Assembly (NCBI GenBank): GCA_041741455.1
Contig: JBGSJZ010000003.1
Location: 1 to 64,000 of the forward strand
Origin: CALESS01 sp041741455
GTDB taxonomy: Bacteria > Chloroflexota > Anaerolineae > Anaerolineales > Anaerolineaceae
DNA: 64,000 bases
Direction: 5' to 3'
The notes under the pieces were generated by a model. That model made no database searches and was not told the origin of the DNA. It saw only the letters and a list, made by a program, of their open reading frames with translations. The translations under genes and the position numbers were made by a program. Positions 34,701 to 43,988 of this stretch are shown here, in pieces (within the stretch, counting starts at the first letter, position 1; each line of letters begins with the position of its first letter).

Positions 34701-37700
34701 CTCTCACACCCCAATTTAGCCGCTTAATTGTGGATAAAACCATGATTGGGGGGGGAGCCGATTTCGTCTTCACCGGTACTCCGAATGGAACCATCAACAC
34801 GGACGGCGGTATCCTGGATTTGATTGTGCCGCCCGGCACTTACACCTCCACTGAAATCCCAACGGTGGGCTGGACCCTGCAATCAATCGTTTGTAATGAT
34901 GCAAACAGCACAGGTAATGTATTAACGGGTGTTGCCACATTCAATGCCGAAGCATTTGAGACCGTGACATGCTTCTTTACCAATGAACTCACAGCTGTTC
35001 CGGCTCTGAGCATCGTCAAGAGTGTCACTGAAACGGCGTATGTAGCCGTGGGCGATGTCCTGCACTACTCCTACCTTGTCACCAACACCGGCAATGTGAC
35101 GCTGAGTGGCCCCTTCACCGTCACGGACGATCGCTCGACCGACGAAACCTGCCCGGCCACTGCAACGCTTGCTCCACTGGCTAGCATCACCTGCACCGCC
35201 ACTTACAATGTCACCCAGGCCGACCTGGATGCGGGGGATGTGACCAACATCGCCTCCGCCCATGGCACCTTTGGAGGCAACCCGGTCGATTCAACGACCG
35301 ATAGTGAGACGGTGAATGCCGACCAGAACCCTGAACTCACGATCGTCAAGACCGCCAGTCCAGCGACGTATGACTCCCTGGGAGACGTAATCAACTACAG
35401 CTACCTGGTAACCAACACCGGCAACGTGACCCTGAGTGGACCCTTCACAGTAACCGATGACCGCTCAACTGACGAAGCCTGCCCGGCCACTGCAACGCTT
35501 GCTCCACTTGCCAGCATTACCTGCACCGCCACTTATACCGTAACGCAAGCTGAACTGGATGCGGGGGATGTGACCAACATCGCCTCCGCCCATGGCACCT
35601 TTGGTGGCAACCCGGTCGACTCAACCACCGACAGTGAGACGGTGAATGCCGATCAGAACCCTGAACTCACGATTGTCAAGACAGCCAGCCCAGCGACGTA
35701 TGACTCCGTGGGAGACGTGATCAGCTACAGTTACCTGGTAACCAACACCGGCAACGTGACCCTGAGTGGACCCTTCACAGTAACCGATGACCGCTCCACT
35801 GACGAAGCCTGCCCGGTCACTGCAACGATTGCTCCGCTGGCCAGCATCACCTGCACCGCCACTTATACTGTCACCCAGGCTGACCTGGATGCGGGCAGCG
35901 TGACCAACATCGCCTCTGCCCATGGCACCTTTGGTGGCAACCCGGTCGATTCAACGACCGACAGTGAGACGGTGATGGCCGATCAAAACCCTGAACTCAC
36001 GATTGTCAAGACAGCCAGTCCAGCGACGTATGATGCTGTGGGAGACGTGATCAGTTACAGTTACCTGGTGACCAACACCGGCAACGTCACGCTGAGTGGC
36101 CCCTTCACCGTCACGGACGACCGCTCCACCGACGAAGCCTGCCCGGCCACAGCAACGCTTGCTCCACTTGCCAGCATCACCTGCACCGCCACCTACACCA
36201 TCACCCAGGCTGACCTGGATGCGGGAGTTGTCACTAACATAGCTTCTGCACACGGCATTTTTAATGGAAACCCGATTGATTCCGCAACCGACAGCGAAAC
36301 CGTCCCGGCTACTCAAAATCCGGCCCTGACCATCGTCAAGAGTGTCACCGAAACGGCGTATGTTGCCGTGGGCGACATACTACACTACTCCTACCTAGTG
36401 ACTAACACTGGCAATGTGACGCTGAGTGGCCCCTTCACTGTCACGGACGACCGCTCCACCGACGAAGCCTGTCCGGCAACCGCCACCCTTGCGCCGTTGG
36501 CCAGCATCACCTGCACTGCCACCTACACCATCACCCAGGCGGACCTGGATGCGGGCGATGTCACCAACATTGCCTCTGCCCATGGCACCTTTGGTGGCAA
36601 CCCGGTCGATTCAACGACCGACAGTGAAACGGTGGATGCTGACCAAAACCCTGAACTCACAATCGTCAAGAGCGCCAGTCCAGCGACGTATGACGCTGTG
36701 GGAGACGTGATCAGTTACAGTTACCTGGTGACCAACACCGGCAACGTCACGCTGAGTGGCCCCTTCACCGTCACGGACGACCGCTCCACCGACGAAGCCT
36801 GCCCGGCCACTGCAACGCTTGCTCCACTGGCCAGCATCACCTGCACCGCCACTTACACGGTCACCCAGGCTGACCTGGATGCAGGCGATGTGACCAACAT
36901 TGCCTCCGCCCATGGCACCTTTGGCGGCAACCCGGTTGATTCAACGACCGACAGTGAGACAGTGAATGCCGACCAAAACCCTGAACTCACGATCGTCAAA
37001 ACTGCCAGCCCGGCGACGTATGATTCCGTTGGAGACGTGATCAGCTACAGCTACCTGGTGACAAACACCGGCAACGTGACCCTGAGCGGACCCTTCACAG
37101 TAACAGATGACCGCTCCACTGACGAAGCCTGCCCGGTCACTGCAACGCTTGCTCCGCTGGCCAGCATCACCTGCACCGCCACTTATACCGTCACCCAGGC
37201 TGACCTGGATGCGGGCAGTGTGACCAACATTGCCTCCGCCCATGGCACCTTTGGCGGCAACCCGGTCGATTCAACCACCGACAGTGAGACGGTGAATGCC
37301 GACCAAAACCCGGAACTCACGATTGTCAAGAGCGTAACTGAAACCACCTACGTAGCCGTGGGCGACATCCTGCACTACTCCTATCTTGTGACTAACACCG
37401 GCAATGTGACTTTGACAGGTCCCTTTACAGTAACCGATGACCGCTCGACTGACGAAACCTGCCCGGCGACCGCCACCCTGGCGCCGACCGCCAGCATCAC
37501 TTGCACCGCCAGCTACACCGTAACCCAGGCCGACCTGGATGCAGGCGATGTCACCAACATTGCCTCCGCCCATGGCAGCTTTGACGGCAACCCGGTCGAT
37601 TCAACGACAGACAGTGAAACAGTGAATGCGGACCAAAACCCGGCTCTGAGCATTGTTAAGAGCGTAACCGAAACTACCTACGTAGCCGTGGGCGACATCC

Positions 37701-40700
37701 TGCACTACTCCTATCTTGTGACTAACACCGGCAACGTGACCTTGAGCGGACCCTTCACAGTCACCGATGACCGCTCCACCGACGAAGCCTGTCCGGTCAC
37801 AGCCACTCTGGCGCCGACCGCCAGCATCACTTGCACCGCCAGCTACACCGTAACCCAGGCCGACCTGGATGCAGGCGATGTCACCAACATTGCCTCCGCC
37901 CATGGCAGCTTTGACGGCAACCCGGTCGATTCAACGACAGACAGTGAGACGGTGAATGCCGACCAAAATCCGGCTTTGAGCATTGTTAAGAGTGTAACTG
38001 AAACCACCTACGTAGCCGTGGGCGACATCCTGCACTACTCCTATCTTGTGACTAACACCGGCAACGTCACACTCAGTGGTCCCTTTACTGTAACGGATGA
38101 CCGCTCTACCGACGAAGCCTGTCCGGTCACTGCAACGCTTGCTCCGCTGGCCAGCATTACCTGCACCGCCACCTACACCATCACTCAGGCCGACCTGGAT
38201 GCGGGTGATGTGACCAACATCGCCTCCGCCCATGGCACCTTTGGCGGCAACCCGGTCGATTCAACGACCGACAGTGAGACGGTGAATGCTGACCAGAATC
38301 CAACTCTCTCCTTACTGAAGCAAATTGGTACTTCTGCCTCTGGTCCATGGGCATCATCCATCATGGTTGCCGAAGGCAGCTCGGTCTATTATCGATTTGA
38401 AATCACCAATACTGGAAATGTCACGCTCAGCCCGGTCTGGGTAACAGACCCGGATGTCGATACCAGTAGCTGCATATTTACCGATCCGTTGCTACCAGGC
38501 GCGACGACCTCGTGTGTCATTGGACCTGTGACCGTGGTGGTTGGATCTGTTGTAAATACAGCCTATGCTAGTGGTGATTTCGGTGGAACGACCTATGATT
38601 CTGCAGATTCCAGTGCAGAATATATCGGAACGGCTCCAGACCTGTCCATCACCAAGTCAGATTCTGGAATATCGGTTGTTCCTGGGGATGTTATCGCCTA
38701 CACGCTGGATTATCAGAATAGCGGTACTGGCTCGGCGACGGGTGTGGTAATCACTGAAACCGTTCCCGCCAATACCACATTCAATCCGGGTGCCAGCACA
38801 GCTGGTTGGGCTTGTTTACCGGATGCCAACCCGGGTGCAACCTGCACTTATGTCGTTGGAACGCTTAATTCGGGGGCGAGTGGATCCATTACATTTGCAG
38901 TCCAGGTGGATAACCCCCTGGCAGCTGGTGTGACCCAGGTGGCAAACACCGCAACCATCGCGGATGACGGTACCCAGGGAACGGACCCCACTCCTGACAA
39001 CAATTCAGATGACGAAGCGACCCCGGTGGACGCTGTTCCGGACTTCTCGCTTATTAAAACAACCACTGCGACACTGGTCTACCCCGGTGATGTGGTTATT
39101 TACACCCTTTCGTATGCAAATGCAGGCAATCAAGATGCCACGGGCGTAAATATTACCGAGGTAGTTCCGGCCAACACCACCTTTGTTGCAGCCAGCAGTA
39201 GTGCTGGATGGAGTTGCACGGACGGTTCTCCAGCAGGTGCTAGTTGTGTCTTTACGATAGGCAACCTGGCAGCCGGCAGTAGCGGTTCGATAACTTTTGC
39301 CGTCCAGGTTTCTATGAATATCCCGGCCGGGGTGGAGACCATTGCCAACTCCGCCACCATCGGGGATGACGGCGCTAATGGCGAAGATCCAACCCCGGAC
39401 AATAATTCAGATGATGCCACTACACCATTGGATGCCCAACCTGACCTTGCCATTACCAAAACGGATAACGATGGTGTAGGCGCTCCGGGTGGGGTGGTGG
39501 TTTACACACTGGTAATCACCAACAATGGCACCCAGGCTGCAACGGGTGTGGTAGTGACCGAAACAGTGCCACTCTACACAACTTTTGAAGCGGGTTCCAG
39601 CACAGTGGGCTGGGCATGTGCTCCGGATGCAAGTGCTGGCAGCACCTGTACATTTGATATTACCCAGATCAGTGCTGGTGCCACCCGGACGCTCTCCTTT
39701 GGCGTGCGCATCGATGCGACATTACCAACTGGTGTGGAGCAGATTGCCAATGGCGCTCGTGTGGCAGATGATGGAACCAATGGTGAAGATCCTACTCCTG
39801 AAGATAACTCTGATGAGGATACAACACCGGTGGATGCATCACCAAATCTTTCCATTATCAAGACTGATGGCGTGACCCAGGTCACCCCCGGTGCTGAATT
39901 GACCTACACCCTGACCATTACCAATAATGGCGGCCAGGAAGCGACCGGTATCACCATCACCGACACTTTACCCGAAGGCTTGATCTTCCAAACCGCCAGT
40001 GATGGTGGCTCATACAACGACACGGATCGAACGATTAGCTGGACATTGGCCAGCCTGCCCGCTGGTCAGAGCATTACCCGCACAATCACAGTCCAGGTGG
40101 ACCCGGAACTGGATGGAGAAATTCTCCTGCTGACGAATGTAGCTGTGGTGCAGGATGACGGCGCTAATGGTGAAGACCCGAATCCCGAAGATAATACGAG
40201 TGAAGATACCGATTTGATTGGATCGGGCGGCAAGGAAATTGTTGCCCATAACGTTGCAGAAACTGTCTTGCCCGACGTGGCAATCGGCGAACTGCTGACC
40301 TATGAAGTCAAGCTGACCGTCAGCCCGGGTGAAGTTACCAATTTGGTACTCACGGATATTCTGGACCGCGGTCTGGCCTTTGTGAATTGCCAGGTCATTG
40401 CCCCGCCTGGTTTGATAGCTTCTCCGCTAACTTTTGACCAAATCTGTGCCGCAGCCACGGTGATTAGCACTGAACCTGCCGCCAGTACCAACCCGGCGGA
40501 TGCTGGTCGCAAAATGGTGGTCATCTTTGGAACGGTGAGCAATGCTGGCCAACAAGACTTGGATCTCACGGTCCGTTATCAGGTGGTGGTACTCGATAGT
40601 GCTGAGAATTTGCGCGGTGTGGAGTTAAATAATGCCGCTATGTGGGAATGGGACGGAGGTTCGTTGGAGAGTACAGCTCCGCCTGTCATCATTGTTGAGC

Positions 40701-41683
40701 CAGCGCTCAGCCTGGTCAAGACGGTCAGCCAACCTTCTGCCTTGCCTGGCAGCCTGCTGACCTTCACGCTCACCCTGGCCCACACAGCAGATTCGAACAG
40801 CGATGCCTACAACGTCACACTGACAGATCCCCTGCCAGTTGATCTGATCTATGTACCTGGAAGCCTGATGCTGGTTAGCGGGCAGGCGCCCACTCTGATC
40901 GATACGAACGATCTAACCAGACTGGAGGTGACCTGGGATGTATTTGCCAACAATGGTGAACCAACAATTCTGCGCTTCCAGGCTCGTTTGGGGAGCATCT
41001 ACCCGGGTCAAACGGTGGTCAATAATGCTAATGTAGACTGGACCAGCTTGCCCGGTGAAATCAGCGAACCACAATCGCCTTTCAACCCGCTTTCCTATGA
41101 GCGCTACTTCAACCCCGACTCTGCAGTGGATATTTACGGCGCTTCGGACTCGGTGAATGTGGATTATCCCTCTGGTCTGACCTTGCCTGAAACCGGCTTT
41201 GCCCCGAGTGTTGTCACTGCTCTCGGCCCGATGGATGTGAATTATGCCGCCCTGGGCAGTGTCTGGGTTGAAATCCCAGAAATTGGCGTCAAATTGCCCA
41301 TCGTGGGTGTGCCATTGGCCGCGGATGGCTGGGATGTGCAATGGTTGAATGAACAGGTGGGGTGGTTGCAAGAGACCGCCTTCCCGGGTTACTCTGGCAA
41401 CTCGGTGGTCACTGCCCATGTTTATGATGCAGATGGCTCGACCGGCCCGTTTGTAAATCTGCACACGCTGGGTTATGGCGACCGAATCATTGTCCATGCC
41501 TACGGTGTGGCTTACACCTACGAAGTCCGCACAGTGCAGCGCTTGCAGCCGACAGACATGACCCCGATGCGCCATGAAAAGAAATCCTGGCTGACGCTGA
41601 TCACTTGCCAGGGCTTTAATGAGGATACTTACACCTACAGTAGCCGGGTAGTGGTGCGGGCAGTTCTGGTCAGTACCAAGTAG
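31760..41683 (+). CDS. Giant secreted DUF11-repeat protein ending in LPETG and a sortase domain
   Basis: 3307 residues from ATG with GGAGGATGG ahead. Residues 1-41 are a signal peptide (FISVIFSLVFLSILIFAG, then VHA). Residues 42-510 are a unique beta-rich region. From about 514 (LEVVKTHSPANPVAGQPYNY) DUF11-type Ig-like units follow. One differs at about 990-1070 (a pilin-like unit ending AFETVTCFFTNE). Residues 1083-2182 are ten near-identical 110-residue units, each with two Cys in fixed places (DEACP and SITC). More diverged DUF11 units run to about 3130. LPETG is at 3142-3146. Residues 3165-3307 are a sortase: IPEIGVKLPIVGVP, then His3220 (VVTAHVYD), Cys3283 (LTLITCQG) and Arg3296 (TYSSRVVV). 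There is no membrane helix or charged tail after LPETG. Confidence 0.9.
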   Translation: MNNQLGNNMQTQSWSKFISVIFSLVFLSILIFAGSVSPVHADGSVDMTNSGGYRPYLEYRTDLNAGILRRTTIYVYAMPTESILLGSSATGIGAGNITYVRPDGTTGSCVAGVGLIANRAQEVAGPYGAGGFTPCVVVVGAAQGGVWQINFLSPNQASATNPPPLLATAAWAQPNNVGYVTAWDVTVRTAGSVVMPGRTYANYLSLNMGGNAISLSSLIYVQTSDGYRYRVDMNSMDPFGFIFFSSPKGLVDSGTGDPLYHSVDLEGPNPGSLPAGVTIDVSGTATHKIFFKTPDYTNLPASAPISGGTTWLDVPTFTPPPPTNFAFTGAEGTPGQGGTNPLGGYFSFDTTLDGSFSIWLDINQDGIYGNANDRQLFDYASIGTNQIFWDGLDGTGAVVPASSQAYNARITLNAGEIHFPFIDVENNPTGFVIVREIPNTSPPDPSLLYWDDRTVTQEGGNVPPVPLYSLAGTPSSGGAHGFASNFGDREAIENWTYLPTTPVLMAGGVQLLQADLEVVKTHSPANPVAGQPYNYTIVVTNNGPSDETGITFADTLPAVMISPSWTCAVTSGTGSCSAPSGTGSSINLNLDMNNGAVITINVSGTLSPSAVPPITNTATVTRSLDVTDPNLVNNTSTDTFSLTTGFSLTKVADVASVDAAGDVINYTITITNTGTQSLTNVTIADLLLANQVCTPPEPATLAPTAVMVCTGDHTVTQAEMDAGLPINNTVTGSTNESPDQTASETVTITQTPGLSIVKSVLEANYSLVGTVLHYSYLVTNSGNVTLTGPFTVTDDQSIDEACPATATLAPLASITCTATYTITLADLNAGSVTNIASAHGFFASNPVNSPTDSETVTAFIGADLWLEKTVTTLTPDFRSNVTFTLTIHNDGPSNASNVTVQDILPAGLAYQSDDGGGAYAGGIWTVGNLAAGGSASLQITVYVDTPLPVTNYTQIWTSDLPDPDSTPGDTSITQDDDAAVTLTPQFSRLIVDKTMIGGGADFVFTGTPNGTINTDGGILDLIVPPGTYTSTEIPTVGWTLQSIVCNDANSTGNVLTGVATFNAEAFETVTCFFTNELTAVPALSIVKSVTETAYVAVGDVLHYSYLVTNTGNVTLSGPFTVTDDRSTDETCPATATLAPLASITCTATYNVTQADLDAGDVTNIASAHGTFGGNPVDSTTDSETVNADQNPELTIVKTASPATYDSLGDVINYSYLVTNTGNVTLSGPFTVTDDRSTDEACPATATLAPLASITCTATYTVTQAELDAGDVTNIASAHGTFGGNPVDSTTDSETVNADQNPELTIVKTASPATYDSVGDVISYSYLVTNTGNVTLSGPFTVTDDRSTDEACPVTATIAPLASITCTATYTVTQADLDAGSVTNIASAHGTFGGNPVDSTTDSETVMADQNPELTIVKTASPATYDAVGDVISYSYLVTNTGNVTLSGPFTVTDDRSTDEACPATATLAPLASITCTATYTITQADLDAGVVTNIASAHGIFNGNPIDSATDSETVPATQNPALTIVKSVTETAYVAVGDILHYSYLVTNTGNVTLSGPFTVTDDRSTDEACPATATLAPLASITCTATYTITQADLDAGDVTNIASAHGTFGGNPVDSTTDSETVDADQNPELTIVKSASPATYDAVGDVISYSYLVTNTGNVTLSGPFTVTDDRSTDEACPATATLAPLASITCTATYTVTQADLDAGDVTNIASAHGTFGGNPVDSTTDSETVNADQNPELTIVKTASPATYDSVGDVISYSYLVTNTGNVTLSGPFTVTDDRSTDEACPVTATLAPLASITCTATYTVTQADLDAGSVTNIASAHGTFGGNPVDSTTDSETVNADQNPELTIVKSVTETTYVAVGDILHYSYLVTNTGNVTLTGPFTVTDDRSTDETCPATATLAPTASITCTASYTVTQADLDAGDVTNIASAHGSFDGNPVDSTTDSETVNADQNPALSIVKSVTETTYVAVGDILHYSYLVTNTGNVTLSGPFTVTDDRSTDEACPVTATLAPTASITCTASYTVTQADLDAGDVTNIASAHGSFDGNPVDSTTDSETVNADQNPALSIVKSVTETTYVAVGDILHYSYLVTNTGNVTLSGPFTVTDDRSTDEACPVTATLAPLASITCTATYTITQADLDAGDVTNIASAHGTFGGNPVDSTTDSETVNADQNPTLSLLKQIGTSASGPWASSIMVAEGSSVYYRFEITNTGNVTLSPVWVTDPDVDTSSCIFTDPLLPGATTSCVIGPVTVVVGSVVNTAYASGDFGGTTYDSADSSAEYIGTAPDLSITKSDSGISVVPGDVIAYTLDYQNSGTGSATGVVITETVPANTTFNPGASTAGWACLPDANPGATCTYVVGTLNSGASGSITFAVQVDNPLAAGVTQVANTATIADDGTQGTDPTPDNNSDDEATPVDAVPDFSLIKTTTATLVYPGDVVIYTLSYANAGNQDATGVNITEVVPANTTFVAASSSAGWSCTDGSPAGASCVFTIGNLAAGSSGSITFAVQVSMNIPAGVETIANSATIGDDGANGEDPTPDNNSDDATTPLDAQPDLAITKTDNDGVGAPGGVVVYTLVITNNGTQAATGVVVTETVPLYTTFEAGSSTVGWACAPDASAGSTCTFDITQISAGATRTLSFGVRIDATLPTGVEQIANGARVADDGTNGEDPTPEDNSDEDTTPVDASPNLSIIKTDGVTQVTPGAELTYTLTITNNGGQEATGITITDTLPEGLIFQTASDGGSYNDTDRTISWTLASLPAGQSITRTITVQVDPELDGEILLLTNVAVVQDDGANGEDPNPEDNTSEDTDLIGSGGKEIVAHNVAETVLPDVAIGELLTYEVKLTVSPGEVTNLVLTDILDRGLAFVNCQVIAPPGLIASPLTFDQICAAATVISTEPAASTNPADAGRKMVVIFGTVSNAGQQDLDLTVRYQVVVLDSAENLRGVELNNAAMWEWDGGSLESTAPPVIIVEPALSLVKTVSQPSALPGSLLTFTLTLAHTADSNSDAYNVTLTDPLPVDLIYVPGSLMLVSGQAPTLIDTNDLTRLEVTWDVFANNGEPTILRFQARLGSIYPGQTVVNNANVDWTSLPGEISEPQSPFNPLSYERYFNPDSAVDIYGASDSVNVDYPSGLTLPETGFAPSVVTALGPMDVNYAALGSVWVEIPEIGVKLPIVGVPLAADGWDVQWLNEQVGWLQETAFPGYSGNSVVTAHVYDADGSTGPFVNLHTLGYGDRIIVHAYGVAYTYEVRTVQRLQPTDMTPMRHEKKSWLTLITCQGFNEDTYTYSSRVVVRAVLVSTK
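35006..38305 (+). repeat. Ten 330 bp tandem repeats inside the giant gene
   Basis: Units begin every 330 bp from 35006 to 37976 with no length change, each coding 110 residues. Two versions of the unit start alternate: A (ATYDSVGDVISYSYLV) and B (TYVAVGDILHYSYLV), in the order B A A A B A A B B B. The shared core GNVTLSGPFTVTDDRSTDE hardly varies. A more diverged unit lies at about 34018. The close similarity implies recent expansion or gene conversion and makes this stretch prone to assembly error. Confidence 0.95.
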
Positions 41684-41703
41684 TTGAACTGAGCTAAAAA
41701 CTT

Positions 41704-41736
41704 CAGGGCGCAATCAGTTGGTTTGATTGCGCCCTG
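41704..41736. terminator. Terminator between the giant gene and the EamA gene
   Basis: The 13 bp stem CAGGGCGCAATCA / TGATTGCGCCCTG has a 7-base loop. Read on the minus strand it is followed by AAGTTTTTA, and on the plus strand by AGTGTTTG. It probably acts in both directions. Confidence 0.75.
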
Positions 41737-41848
41737 AGTGTTTGCGTGGAAGTGTGTAGTGTGTCCTCAACGAACCAAATCACCCCATCCGATCATGCCT
41801 TGGTGTGTTTAAACGCAAACCTCCCCAACATATGCTGAATAGAGCCCG

Positions 41849-42700
41849 TTATTCGGTTATTTTCCATGAGCCAATCACAGCCCCGCTGATGATCAAGCAC
41901 ATGGCAACGAAGGAAATCAACGTCAACCGTTGACCGGCAAACAGCACCAAATTGACTGTGGAAAGCAAAGGGGTCAGATATGCCAGGGATCCAATGACAC
42001 GCGGATCCCCCTTTTTCAGCGCTGCATCCCAGCAGAAAAAAGCTGCACCCATCGGTCCAATCCCCACCAGGATCAGGAAGAGCCATTGGAGGGGTGCGAT
42101 TGTTGAGATTTCTTGTGCGCTCCCACCATTGATAAAATAAATTCCGAAGGATAGCATCCCTGAAATCAGGCAAAATACACCGATCGAATCAGTGGGAAAG
42201 AGGGGTAGGCGCTTAGTGAGTAGAGAATATACCGCCCAGATAACCGCCGCTCCCAGGGCTGCACTATAACCAGCCAGGTAGCTCACCTGCAAATTGGCCT
42301 TCCCTCCGGTGGCGATCAAGCTCGCCCCGGACAGGCCAATCACCGCTCCGAGGATGTGATGGGCCCGCAGCTTTGTGCCTGGCAGCACCAGCGGGGACAG
42401 AAAAACAATCAACAGCGGCCATAGGTAGTTGATCAGGTTGGTTTCAACGGCCGGAGCGTGGGCAAAAGCAGTGAAATACAGGAAGTGATATCCGAAAATC
42501 CCCCCAACACCCACCAGGATCACCTTGATTGGAACCCGCCATCCATTTCTCCGAACCAGGGAAGTTAATCCACTGGTGGTCAGCGTGACGCCTAGCAGCA
42601 GGAAACGCGGAATTTCCTGCAACCCATTTCCTGCCAGGGCCAGAGTGCTCCATAGCAGAATGGCCGCCAATGCCAGGAGGAGGGAAGGAGTTGATTTCAT
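41849..42700 (-). CDS. EamA/DMT-family transporter
   Basis: 283 residues, nearly all hydrophobic, with about ten membrane helices arranged as two EamA repeats (1-135 and 145-280). Typical segments are LLALAAILLWSTLALAG at the start, NYLWPLLIVFLSPLVLPG at the end of the first repeat and AYLTPLLSTVNLVLFAGQ in the second. It is a metabolite exporter or permease of the drug/metabolite superfamily (RhtA/YdcZ-like). The substrate is not predictable. It is monocistronic, convergent with the giant gene. Confidence 0.9.
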   Translation of the reverse strand: MKSTPSLLLALAAILLWSTLALAGNGLQEIPRFLLLGVTLTTSGLTSLVRRNGWRVPIKVILVGVGGIFGYHFLYFTAFAHAPAVETNLINYLWPLLIVFLSPLVLPGTKLRAHHILGAVIGLSGASLIATGGKANLQVSYLAGYSAALGAAVIWAVYSLLTKRLPLFPTDSIGVFCLISGMLSFGIYFINGGSAQEISTIAPLQWLFLILVGIGPMGAAFFCWDAALKKGDPRVIGSLAYLTPLLSTVNLVLFAGQRLTLISFVAMCLIISGAVIGSWKITE

Positions 42701-42830
42701 CGATGACCGGATGATGGAGGAAATAGAATGGAATCCTTTGCGGTTCTATGCAGCTGGCGGAAGAATCGAGTAATCATATCATGGATGTTTTTTACTCCCC
42801 CAAGATTTGGAGATCAATCGTAGAAACCAA

Positions 42831-42857
42831 AAAGCCCTTGAACTTTCCAAGGGCTTT
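42831..42857 (-). terminator. Terminator of the uronate/pentose-phosphate operon
   Basis: A 10 bp stem (AAAGCCCTTG / CAAGGGCTTT) with a 7-base loop and, on the minus strand, a TTTTTGGTTT tail, 21 bp after the transaldolase stop. Confidence 0.8.
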
Positions 42858-42877
42858 GATTTGCTTCGTTAAATGAG

Positions 42878-43975
42878 CTATCTGGATTTTAATCGTTCTT
42901 CAATGGCTTGCAGTAAGGTGGTAAACGCATCCGCAAAGGCTTTCACCCCATCCACTTCCAATTGATAGGTCACTTCCGCCATCGAGATGCCTAGTTTTTC
43001 CAGCTTTGCCAGTGATTTCTTTGCACCATCCAGATCTTCCTCCAGGCTCGGGCGTACCTGACCGTGATCCAGGAAGGCCAACAGGGTTTGGGGGGGAACG
43101 GTATTGACCGTATCTGGGCCGATCAGTTCTTCAATGTAGATTACATCCCGGTAGGCCGGGTTCTTGGTGCTGGTGGAAGCCCACAACGGCCGCTGGACAC
43201 GCGCTCCTTTGGCTTTCAATTTCAGGAAGCGTTCAGAGGTAAAGACATTTTTGTAATCTGCATAGGCCAACCTGGCATTGGCAATGGCTGCCTTGCCCAA
43301 TAGTTTGCTTGCACGGTTATTTCCAGCGGCAATGAGTTTCTGCAGCCGGGCATCCACATTGGTGTCCACCCGGGAGACGAAGAAAGAGGCCACCGAGGCA
43401 ATTTGCTCCAGCGGCAAGCCGGCCGCAGCCCGTTTTTCCAGACCGCTCAAGTAGGCTTCCATCACCTCGGCGTAGCGCTCGAGGGAGAAGATCAGGGTCA
43501 CATTGACGTTGATACCCGCTGCAATGGCTTCAGTGATGGCCGGCAAACCGGCTTTGGTGGCCGGGATTTTGATCATCAGGTTGGGCCGGTCCACCCGCGC
43601 CCAGAGTGCTTTGGCCTGGGTCAGCGTGGCCTCGGTGTCGTTCGCCAGGTACGGGCTGACTTCCAGGCTGACATAGCCATCCCCAGCGTTGCTTTCCTGG
43701 TAGAGCGGCAGGAACAGATCCGTAGTCGCCTGGATGTCCTCGATTGCCAGGTGGAAGAAAACTTCCTCCGGGCTCAGGCCGGGAATCAGGCTGTCATCAT
43801 AGTCGTTGGTCTTGGCGATGGCGTTCATGAAGATGCTCGGGTTGGAGGTTACCCCGCGGATTTCCCCTGCTGCAATCATACGCGCCATCTCACCATTCTT
43901 CAACAAACGGCGCTGAATGTTGTCATACCAGACGGATTGTCCCGCCTCGAACAGTTTTTGGGATGCGTTCATCAT
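42878..43975 (-). CDS. tal: Transaldolase
   Basis: 365 residues, the length of the Tal subfamily found in actinobacteria and cyanobacteria (about 365-375). Key segments are GVTSNPSIFMNAI near residue 42, NLMIKIPATKAGLPAI with the Schiff-base lysine, and NVTLIFSLERYAEVMEAYLSGLE. It moves a dihydroxyacetone unit from sedoheptulose 7-phosphate to glyceraldehyde 3-phosphate. It is the last gene of the six-gene operon, 13 bp after transketolase. Confidence 0.95.
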   Translation of the reverse strand: MMNASQKLFEAGQSVWYDNIQRRLLKNGEMARMIAAGEIRGVTSNPSIFMNAIAKTNDYDDSLIPGLSPEEVFFHLAIEDIQATTDLFLPLYQESNAGDGYVSLEVSPYLANDTEATLTQAKALWARVDRPNLMIKIPATKAGLPAITEAIAAGINVNVTLIFSLERYAEVMEAYLSGLEKRAAAGLPLEQIASVASFFVSRVDTNVDARLQKLIAAGNNRASKLLGKAAIANARLAYADYKNVFTSERFLKLKAKGARVQRPLWASTSTKNPAYRDVIYIEELIGPDTVNTVPPQTLLAFLDHGQVRPSLEEDLDGAKKSLAKLEKLGISMAEVTYQLEVDGVKAFADAFTTLLQAIEERLKSR

Positions 43976-43988
43976 CTTCTCCGATCCG

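Noticed and set aside
35621..38233. A series of roughly 100-codon minus-strand open frames every 330 bp
   Set aside because: They are the antisense shadow of the tandem repeat, each one identical in phase to the repeat unit, with no ribosome sites.
35006..38305. CRISPR-like periodicity
   Set aside because: The period is 330 bp, in frame and coding for DUF11 units, with no short repeats or variable spacers.
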